Shown here piece after piece: positions 58,054-64,000 of a stretch of 64,000 nt of DNA (the stretch's first letter is position 1; every line of letters starts with the position of its first letter). Both the position numbers and the translations under genes were made by a program. Below the pieces are notes generated by a model. It searched no databases and was not told the origin of the DNA. It was given only the letters and a program-made list of their open reading frames with translations. The DNA is taken from positions 25,970-89,969 of the forward strand of contig JAXDII010000025.1 in the NCBI GenBank assembly GCA_034664085.1. The letters are read 5' to 3'. The stretch is from JACVRW01 sp034664085 (lineage in GTDB: Bacteria; Actinomycetota; Thermoleophilia; Solirubrobacterales; Thermoleophilaceae).

Positions 58054-60126
58054 ATGACCACCAGCTCGCCCGCAACGCCCGAGAAGCTCGACCCGATCAC
58101 CTTCGAGGTGCTTCGGCACAAGCTCGACGAGATCATCGCCGAGGCGTACTACACGATGGGCCGTGTGTCCGGCAGCCCCGTGGTCTACGAGGTCGGCGAC
58201 CACCAGGAGGCGATCTGCACCGCCTCCGGCGAGGCGGCCGTGTTCGGCGCCGGGGTGCTGCACTGGGTCCAGGCCATCGGCGCCGGCGTGCGCAACCTGA
58301 TCGACCGCTACTCCGACAACCCGGGCTTCAACGAGGACGACCAGTTCCTCGTGAACGACCCCTACATCGCCGCCAGCCACGGGATGGACATCCAGCTGCT
58401 GGCGCCGGTGATCTGGGAGGGCGAGCTGATCGCGTGGGCGGGCAGCGCCTCCCACCAGACCGATATCGGCGGGATCAACCCCGGCAGCCTCTGCATCAGC
58501 GCCACAGAGGTCTTCCAGGAGGGCTTCCTCACTCCCGGCCTGAAGATCGTCGAGCGCGGGGTCGTCCGAAAGGACATCGAGGACACCTTTCGCAACGCGG
58601 TGCGCACACCCGACCTCGGGCTGCTCGACATCCGCGCCAAGATCGCCTCCAACAACGTGATGAAGACGCGGCTCGGCGAGATGCTCGACCGCTATGGGCC
58701 GGACACGGTCAAGACGCTGTTTGCGCAGCTGATCGACTACTCCGAGCAGCGCCTGCGCGCGCGCCTGCGCAAGATCCCCGACGGCACCTGGCGCAGCGCC
58801 AACTGGGTGGAGGGCATCAAGGAGGACCACCTCAAGGTGGAGCTCGCAATGACCAAGTCCGGCGACACCGTGAAATTCGATTTCACCGGCTCCTCGCCGC
58901 AGAGCCAGAGCGCCCTGAACATGAGCAAGGTGGGCACCATGGGGTCGGCCGCCAACGGCTTCATCGCGATGGTCTGCAGCGACATCCCATGGAACGAGGG
59001 GCTCTTCCGCCCGCTCGAGTTCGAGCTGCCCGAGGGGAGCGTGGTGAACCCCAGGCGACCCGCACCTGTGTCCGCCAGCGTGCCCACCGGCGGCAGCGTG
59101 CTCGTGCTCACGACATCCCAGAACGCGATCTCGAAGATGCTGCTGGCCAGCGAGACGCTGCGCAACGAGTCCTGCGGCAACAGCGCCGCGGGACACAACA
59201 CGCTCGTGCTCGTGGGCCAGGACGCCTCGGGCCACTTCTTCACCACGCTGGTGCTGGACGCGATCGCCGGAGGTGGCGGCGGCTTCCCCGACCGCGACGG
59301 CGAGAGCACGGCTCAGAGCCAGTGGACGGTGAAGACGATGATCGCCAACGTGGAGACCACCGAGATGCTGTATCCGGTTCTCTACCTCTGGCGCTCGGAG
59401 GTGACCGACTCGGGCGGCCCCGGCGAGAATCGCGGGGGGCTGGGCATCGAGGCGGCGCTGATCCCCTGGGGAACCGACCACATGATCAACATCAACATCG
59501 GGTGCGGCCTGACGGTGCGCAACTGCCTGGGCTACGCGGGCGGCTACCCCGCCTCGCACACGCCCGTGCGCGTAATGCGCGGCGCGGACGTGCAGGGCTC
59601 TCTGTTCGCGAACGGCGTGATGCCGAGCACGGCGGAGCAGCTCCGCGGCGAGCTGGAGACCGTCGCCTCAAAGTCCCAGTCGCTGATCCAGGCCGGCGAC
59701 GTCGTCTACGGCTATCTCGGCTCCGGTGGCGGCGGCTACGGCGACCCGCTCGAGCGCGAGCCCGAGCGCGTGCTGGCGGACGTGGCCATGCGCGCGGTGA
59801 GCCCGGAGGCTGCGCGCGAGGCGTACGGCGTGGTGATCGACGGCTCGGCGGTCGACGCTGACGCCACCGAGCGCGAGCGCGAGCGGATCCGGCGTGAGCG
59901 CCTGGACAGGATGACCGCCTCGGACGCGCCCGTGGAGCCGGGGCTGAGCTGCCCGCGCTGCGGCGGCGGACAGTCGGCCGGGCTGGGCACCTTCGACGCG
60001 CCGAGCACCAGCTTCGAGCCCGAGGCGATGCACCCGCCGGAAGACACGTTCGTGCTGCGCCACCAGTGCTGCGCCGGCTGCGGCACGCTGTTCGAGGTGT
60101 CCGTGGCCCCCAGCCCCGCTGCATGA
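58054..60126 (+). CDS. Hydantoinase subunit B (HyuB family) with C-terminal zinc-binding tail
   Basis: A 690-residue protein. Residues 10-600 are a HyuB domain: PITFEVLRHKLDEIIAEAYY, NDPYIAASHGMDIQLLAPV, SHQTDIGGINPGS, FTGSSPQSQSALN and the Gly-rich YLGSGGGGYGDPLERE. After an Arg/Glu-rich helix, residues 605-690 carry CPRCGGGQSAG and CCAGCGTLFEVSV. This is a four-cysteine zinc-ribbon-like tail reminiscent of the small gamma subunit of acetone-carboxylase-type complexes. An ATGA overlap links it to the next gene. Confidence 0.88.
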   Translation: MTTSSPATPEKLDPITFEVLRHKLDEIIAEAYYTMGRVSGSPVVYEVGDHQEAICTASGEAAVFGAGVLHWVQAIGAGVRNLIDRYSDNPGFNEDDQFLVNDPYIAASHGMDIQLLAPVIWEGELIAWAGSASHQTDIGGINPGSLCISATEVFQEGFLTPGLKIVERGVVRKDIEDTFRNAVRTPDLGLLDIRAKIASNNVMKTRLGEMLDRYGPDTVKTLFAQLIDYSEQRLRARLRKIPDGTWRSANWVEGIKEDHLKVELAMTKSGDTVKFDFTGSSPQSQSALNMSKVGTMGSAANGFIAMVCSDIPWNEGLFRPLEFELPEGSVVNPRRPAPVSASVPTGGSVLVLTTSQNAISKMLLASETLRNESCGNSAAGHNTLVLVGQDASGHFFTTLVLDAIAGGGGGFPDRDGESTAQSQWTVKTMIANVETTEMLYPVLYLWRSEVTDSGGPGENRGGLGIEAALIPWGTDHMININIGCGLTVRNCLGYAGGYPASHTPVRVMRGADVQGSLFANGVMPSTAEQLRGELETVASKSQSLIQAGDVVYGYLGSGGGGYGDPLEREPERVLADVAMRAVSPEAAREAYGVVIDGSAVDADATERERERIRRERLDRMTASDAPVEPGLSCPRCGGGQSAGLGTFDAPSTSFEPEAMHPPEDTFVLRHQCCAGCGTLFEVSVAPSPAA

Positions 60127-61115
60127 CGGACCTGCCGCTCACCCTCGCCTGCTGGGACTACGACCGCACGCGGGCGCTGGCCGACGGCCGGGTGCGCCCG
60201 GAGGGCATCGACCTCCGCTACCTCCCGCTCGAGATGCCGGAGAGCTTCTTCCGGATGCTGCGCTTCGCGGAGTTCGAGGCCTCCGAGATGTCGCTCTCCT
60301 GGTACACGCGCACCGTCTTCTCGGACCCGCGCCCGTTCCAGGCCATCCCGGTGTTCCCGTCGCGGATGTTCCGCCACTCGTGCATCTACGTGAACGCCGC
60401 CAGCGGCATCCGCGAGCCGGCGGATCTGGTGGGCCGCAAGGTCGGCTGCCCGGAGTACCAGATGACCGCGGCGGTCTGGATCAAGGGCTTCCTCGCCGAC
60501 GAGCACGGCGTGCCCGTGAACAGCGTGACCTACTACACCGGCGGCCTGGAGCAGCCGGGCCGGCGCGAGACGCCCATGACCCTGCCGGACGACATCTCGG
60601 TCGTGCCGATCGGCGACGAGCGCACGCTCTCGCAGATGCTCGAGGAGGGCGAGATCGACGCCCTCTACAGCGCGCACGGACCATCGCCGTTCAGTGCCGG
60701 GTCGCCGAAGGTGAAGCGGCTGTTCGAGGACTACCCGGAGATGGAGCGCGACTACTACAGGCGCACGGGGATCTTCCCGATCATGCACACCGTCGTGGTC
60801 CGGCAGGACGTGCTGGACGAGACGCCGTGGGTGGCCGGGGCGCTGACCAAGGCGTTCGAGGCCGCGCGCGACCTGGCTCGGGACGACCTCTTCGAGGTCG
60901 GCGCGCTAAAGGTGATGCTGCCGTGGCTCGTGGCCGCGGCCGAGGAGACCCGCGAGCTGTTCGGTAGCGCCGACTTCTGGCCCTACGGCCTCGAGCCCAA
61001 CCGCAAGGCGCTCACCACCTTCCTGCGCTACTCGTTCGAGCAGGGCCTGTCGCCCAGGCAGCTCGAGCCCGAAGAGCTGTTCGTGCCATCGACGCTCCTG
61101 ACCGCAAAGAAGTGA
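60123..61115 (+). CDS. 4,5-dihydroxyphthalate decarboxylase-like protein
   Basis: A 330-residue protein of the periplasmic-binding-protein fold used by 4,5-dihydroxyphthalate decarboxylase: LTLACWDYDRTRALADGRVR, FEASEMSLSWYTRTVF, AIPVFPSRMFRHSCIYVN, LVGRKVGCPEYQMTAAVWIKG, and FPIMHTVVVRQDVL. There is no signal peptide, so it is cytoplasmic and enzyme-like rather than a transport receptor. It lies between hyuB and a thiolase gene, overlapping both by four bases. Decarboxylation of a ring or dicarboxylic intermediate is the simplest guess. Confidence 0.82.
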   Translation: MTDLPLTLACWDYDRTRALADGRVRPEGIDLRYLPLEMPESFFRMLRFAEFEASEMSLSWYTRTVFSDPRPFQAIPVFPSRMFRHSCIYVNAASGIREPADLVGRKVGCPEYQMTAAVWIKGFLADEHGVPVNSVTYYTGGLEQPGRRETPMTLPDDISVVPIGDERTLSQMLEEGEIDALYSAHGPSPFSAGSPKVKRLFEDYPEMERDYYRRTGIFPIMHTVVVRQDVLDETPWVAGALTKAFEAARDLARDDLFEVGALKVMLPWLVAAAEETRELFGSADFWPYGLEPNRKALTTFLRYSFEQGLSPRQLEPEELFVPSTLLTAKK

Positions 61116-62284
61116 GCGCCAGCGAGGCGGTGATCGTCGACATCCGGCGTACGCCGGTGGGCCGGGCGCACAAGGGCTCGCTGACCGACGTGCGCCCAGA
61201 CGACCTCGCCGCGGATCTCGTGCGCGCGCTGCTCGAAGCCCGGCCGGAGGTCGACCCGGCCGGCGTGGACGACGTGATCTGCGGCTGTGCGTTCCCCTGG
61301 GGCGAGCAGGGCTACAACGTGGGGCGCAACATCTCGATCCTCGCGGGCCTCCCCCACGAAGTGCCGGCCCAGACGATCACGCGACTCTGCGCGTCCTCGC
61401 TGCAGGCCCTCCGCAGCGCCGTGCACGCCGTGTGGGCCGGCGAGGGCGACACTTTCGTGGTGGTCGGCGTGGAGTCGGTGTCGCGGGTCGGCCGCGGCCA
61501 CGAGCTGGCGCAGCCCAACCCGCGGCTGGACCCCGAGGCGCCGGGCGAGACGCTTGGCGCCGTGTTCATGCCGATGGGACTGACGGCCGAGAACGTGGCC
61601 GACCGCTGGGGCATCGAGCGCGAGGAGATGGACCGCTTCGCGCAACGCTCGCAGGAGCGCGCGGTGGCGGCGCAGGCCTCCGGCTTCAGCGCCCGCGAGA
61701 TCGTGCCGGTGCAGCTGCCGTCGCGTGGGACGCTGACGGCGGACGAGTCGCCGCGCCCCTCCTCCACGCTCGAGAAGCTGGCCGCGCTGGACCCGGTGTT
61801 CCGCGAGGACGGGCGGGTGACGGCGGGCAACTCCTGCACGCTGAACGACGGCGCAGCGGCAGCGCTCGTGATGTCCGCCGAGCGCGCGCGCGAGCTGCGC
61901 CTCGAGCCCAGGGCCCGTGTGCTGTCCTCGGCCGTATCGGCCGTGGACCCGTCGCTGATGGGCGTGGGCCCGATCGATGCGATCGCCCGCTCGCTCGAGC
62001 GGGCGGGCTTGACGATCGACGACGTCGACGTGTTCGAGCTGAACGAGGCCTTCGCCGCCCAGGTGATCCCGGTGTGCCGCGAGGTGGGCATCGACCCGTT
62101 CGACGAGCGCGTGAACCCGCGCGGCGGCGCCATCGCCATAGGCCACCCGTTCGGCATGACCGGCCTGCGGATCGCCTCGACGCTGTTGAACGCCCTCGAT
62201 GACATGGACGGCACGATCGGCGTGGAGACCATGTGCGTCGGCGGCGGCCAGGGCCAGGCGATGGTGTTCGAGCGCCTGAGCTGA
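61112..62284 (+). CDS. Acetyl-CoA acyltransferase (degradative thiolase)
   Basis: A 390-residue thiolase with complete active site: nucleophile Cys in ITRLCASSLQALRSA, FELNEAFAAQVI, base His in NPRGGAIAIGHPFGMTGLR, and the second Cys in ETMCVGGGQGQAMVFERL. It cleaves 3-ketoacyl-CoA to acetyl-CoA plus a shortened acyl-CoA. The GTG overlaps the previous stop (GTGA), making it the last gene of the hyuAB operon. With the upstream SCP2-like thiolase, the region has two separate thiolytic activities. Confidence 0.93.
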   Translation: MSASEAVIVDIRRTPVGRAHKGSLTDVRPDDLAADLVRALLEARPEVDPAGVDDVICGCAFPWGEQGYNVGRNISILAGLPHEVPAQTITRLCASSLQALRSAVHAVWAGEGDTFVVVGVESVSRVGRGHELAQPNPRLDPEAPGETLGAVFMPMGLTAENVADRWGIEREEMDRFAQRSQERAVAAQASGFSAREIVPVQLPSRGTLTADESPRPSSTLEKLAALDPVFREDGRVTAGNSCTLNDGAAAALVMSAERARELRLEPRARVLSSAVSAVDPSLMGVGPIDAIARSLERAGLTIDDVDVFELNEAFAAQVIPVCREVGIDPFDERVNPRGGAIAIGHPFGMTGLRIASTLLNALDDMDGTIGVETMCVGGGQGQAMVFERLS

Positions 62285-62293
62285 CACCACCCG

Positions 62294-62312
62294 CGGCGGT
62301 GCGAAGCCGCCG
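62294..62312. terminator. Small hairpin between convergent thiolase and CpaE-like genes
   Basis: CGGCGG (62294-62299) pairs with CCGCCG (62307-62312) around a 7-base loop in a 50-base convergent intergenic region. No U-tract is seen, so it is only a candidate bidirectional terminator. Confidence 0.4.
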
Positions 62313-62334
62313 TGCTCGTCCCGGGGGTTGTCCC

Positions 62335-63081
62335 TCACCGCCTGCCCTCGCACCAGTCGGCTAGCTCCGCGACCGCCCGTCCCAGCTCCCCGCGCGGCTC
62401 GCGCCCGCCGAGGGCGAGCTGTGCCCCCATGCGCGAGTCGGGCAGGAGCAGCCCCGCGTGCGTGGACCAGCCGTCGGCCTCACCGGCGCGCCCCGCGCGG
62501 TTGAGCACCACGATCGGCTCGGGGCCGACCCGAGCGAGGCACTCGGCGGCGACGCTCGCCAGAGCCGGCTGGCTCGACGGACCGGCCACCACCACGACCT
62601 GGTCCGAGAGGGAGGCGGGAACGCCGCCGAGCGAGCTGGCCCCCGCATCGAGGACGAGCGGCGCGACGTGCCGTGCGCAGTCGGCCAGCGCGCGGCGCTC
62701 GGCGCCGCCGACGAGGCAGAGCCGGCCTACCGCCCGAGTTTCGGCGCCGGGCACCTCGGCGAGCTGGCGCGCCAGCCGGCTGGCGGCCGGAGTGGCGAGC
62801 GGGATGCCGGTCGCACGGGCGTCGCAGTGCACGGCCGCGGTGCCGTGCGCGTCGCGAGCGGCCAGCTCCGCCGCGAGCCCCCGCGCGACCACTGTGGCCC
62901 CGCAGCCGTGCGCCAGGCCGAACACCGCGATCACCGGGCGCGGCGGCGCCGGCGCGGACAGCGCCGGCTCCGCGAGCGGCTGTGCCGGCTCGAGCAGCCA
63001 GGCGCCAGCAGCGGCGAGTACGGTGCCGAGCGCGCCGCGGGAGCCCTCCGCCGCGGTGAGGCGGCCGACCGGACCCGTCAC
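62335..63081 (-). CDS. CpaE/MinD-like P-loop protein
   Basis: A 248-residue protein from a GTG at 63081 overlapping the upstream TadE-like stop. It contains VIAVFGLAHGCGATVVARGLAAELA, a nucleotide-loop-like segment of the MinD/CpaE group but without the Walker lysine, and strands VVVVAGPSSQPAL and PIVVLNRAGRAGEA. It follows two TadE-like genes, so it belongs to a Tad pilus or secretion cluster, perhaps for localisation. ATP use is doubtful. Confidence 0.65.
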   Translation of the reverse strand: MTGPVGRLTAAEGSRGALGTVLAAAGAWLLEPAQPLAEPALSAPAPPRPVIAVFGLAHGCGATVVARGLAAELAARDAHGTAAVHCDARATGIPLATPAASRLARQLAEVPGAETRAVGRLCLVGGAERRALADCARHVAPLVLDAGASSLGGVPASLSDQVVVVAGPSSQPALASVAAECLARVGPEPIVVLNRAGRAGEADGWSTHAGLLLPDSRMGAQLALGGREPRGELGRAVAELADWCEGRR

Positions 63082-63443
63082 GGAGCCTCCACCGCCGCCG
63101 CGCCGGTCACCTCGAGCTGCTCTGCCAGCGCCTGCAGCAGCGAGGGCGGCCGCAGGCGTACCTCGACGCGGCCCCGCTCGACGCTGATCCGCGCCCGCGC
63201 CTTCGACCAGCCCGGCAGGGCCGCCTTCGCTCCGGCCTGCGCGTCGCCGCCGGCCGCGAGCGCCAGGGCGCCGGCCTCGGCCGCGCTTCCGGCCAGCACG
63301 CCGGCGTAGCCGACCGCCAGCAGCTGCAGGACCGCCAGGCCCACCGCCAGCAGCGCGGGGACCAACGCGACCGCCTCGACTGCCGCCTGCCCGCGGGCGG
63401 CGGCCCAGTCGGGACGCCTCCGGGAGCCTGCGCGCCCGCTCAT
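63078..63443 (-). CDS. TadE-like pilus-assembly protein
   Basis: A 121-residue protein with the TadE pattern: basic N-terminus, GQAAVEAVALVPALLAVGLAVLQLLAVGYAG helix (about residues 18-48), then a short extracytoplasmic beta-rich part. TadE pseudopilins assist Flp pilus assembly. ATGA/GTGA overlaps join it to the genes on both sides. Confidence 0.8.
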   Translation of the reverse strand: MSGRAGSRRRPDWAAARGQAAVEAVALVPALLAVGLAVLQLLAVGYAGVLAGSAAEAGALALAAGGDAQAGAKAALPGWSKARARISVERGRVEVRLRPPSLLQALAEQLEVTGAAAVEAP

Positions 63444-63826
63444 CTCGGCCCGCCGAGCGAAGCGACCGCGGCGACCCGCACCGGCGTGTCCCAGCCGCGC
63501 AACAGGAACGGCACGCGCACGGACACTCGGACGCCGCCGGTGCGCAGACGGTCGACCTCGAGTCCTCGCTCGAGGGAGGTGGGCAGCGCGCTGCGTGCGG
63601 CCCCGCCGGCATCGCGGCCGACGGTGTCCGCCCGGGCGCCCGCCCGCGCGGCGTGGGCGGTCAGCCAGGCCGTGTGGCCCGCGAGCGCCAGCTGCCAGAC
63701 CACGGCGCCGACCAGCAGGACCGTCGGCAGCACCGCCACCAGCTCGATGGAGGCCTGTCCCCGCTCCCTGTCTGACCGTGCGAGCACCAGGGGGCAGACG
63801 CTCGCGCGAACGCGGTGACGGGACAA
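63440..63826 (-). CDS. TadE-like pilus-assembly protein
   Basis: A 128-residue TadE-type protein: GQASIELVAVLPTVLLVGAVVWQLALAGHTAW (helix about residues 23-50, with the typical QASIELV start) followed by a small outer domain. It is paralogous to the next gene and overlaps it by four bases. Two pseudopilin-like proteins in a row are typical of tad loci (TadE/TadF). Confidence 0.8.
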   Translation of the reverse strand: MSRHRVRASVCPLVLARSDRERGQASIELVAVLPTVLLVGAVVWQLALAGHTAWLTAHAARAGARADTVGRDAGGAARSALPTSLERGLEVDRLRTGGVRVSVRVPFLLRGWDTPVRVAAVASLGGPR

Positions 63827-63894
63827 CGCGCCCGAGCTACAAGTTCGTCACGGGTGCGTTAGCAGTCGGACGCCGGCGGGCCGGAGCGCGACGC

Positions 63895-64000
63895 TTACGG
63901 CCCTGCAAGCCGAGCGAGCTCGGAGTCCACCATGGCGATCAGCTCCGAGGGGGGCATGCCGTCGGCATGGAAGAGCGCCCCCTGGAGGTAGACGCCGTCC
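63895..64000 (-). CDS. C-terminal end of an unidentified gene (5' end outside window)
   Basis: The last 35 codons of a minus-strand gene are visible, ending at TAA 63895-63897: GVYLQGALFHADGMPPSELI then AMVDSELARLAG. This is too short to identify. It is followed by 68 bases before the TadE-like gene, so it may belong to the same tad cluster. Confidence 0.5.
   Translation of the reverse strand, partial: DGVYLQGALFHADGMPPSELIAMVDSELARLAGP

Noticed and set aside
55905..59861. A 1318-codon open frame on the plus strand across hyuA and hyuB
   Set aside because: It is a high-GC shadow frame: Arg/Gly/Ala-rich, without domain motifs, overlapping two genes with clear family motifs and overlapping start/stop spacing.

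Overview
The window is high-GC DNA with many GTG starts and 4-base start/stop overlaps. It looks like an actinobacterial chromosome, most probably class Thermoleophilia (Solirubrobacterales or a relative). That placement is an inference from the secreted protein at 42154 (IKNNTV/SKDIRNG-type repeats), the gene order uvrC-rapZ-gap-pgk-tpiA-gpmI, and several small lineage-style hypothetical proteins. No rRNA, CRISPR array or intact insertion sequence was seen.

Layout. 1-3.3 kb: a HIRAN-NurA-HerA DNA-processing cluster on the downstream side of a tRNA-Gly(CCC). 3.4-18.7 kb: mostly housekeeping, with a CcmG/CcmH/CcdA thiol-redox operon, two c-di-GMP-type HD-GYP proteins (one fused to GGDEF), ArgS, RlmH, membrane peptidases (M28, M48), a phosphoesterase-lipoprotein-Ser/Thr kinase operon, Tgt and Hsp20. 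18.7-26 kb: lower glycolysis (gap, pgk, tpiA, gpmI) downstream of uvrC-rapZ. 26-32 kb: MaoC and crotonase genes, a three-part cell-wall enzyme, small unknown proteins and an NAD-formate dehydrogenase. 32.5-37.9 kb: a PucR regulator translationally coupled to two FluC channels and a DUF190 protein, divergent from a formamidase-FmdB-AmiS operon; with the formate dehydrogenase this forms a formamide-to-CO2 route. 37.9-42.1 kb: an accessory patch of small genes, an array of four 14-bp palindromes in a divergent promoter region, and a frameshifted phage-capsid remnant.

42.8-62.3 kb is the most interesting part. It is a catabolic gene set comprising an FAD monooxygenase, acyl-CoA ligase, alpha/beta-fold protein, crotonases, two thiolases, an isochorismatase-type amidohydrolase, a ribose-type ABC importer, HyuA/HyuB and a dihydroxyphthalate-decarboxylase-like protein. 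A single TetR gene sits in the middle. A 20-bp near-palindrome occurs three times, once at each main promoter region of this set, and in two cases its end forms the -35 box of a well-spaced promoter. This suggests one TetR-controlled regulon for an unidentified N-containing or cyclic substrate processed through CoA thioesters. One crotonase gene in the set has an in-frame amber codon with intact homology beyond it.

62.3-64 kb: the end of a Tad-type pilus or secretion cluster (two TadE-like proteins and a CpaE/MinD-like protein).
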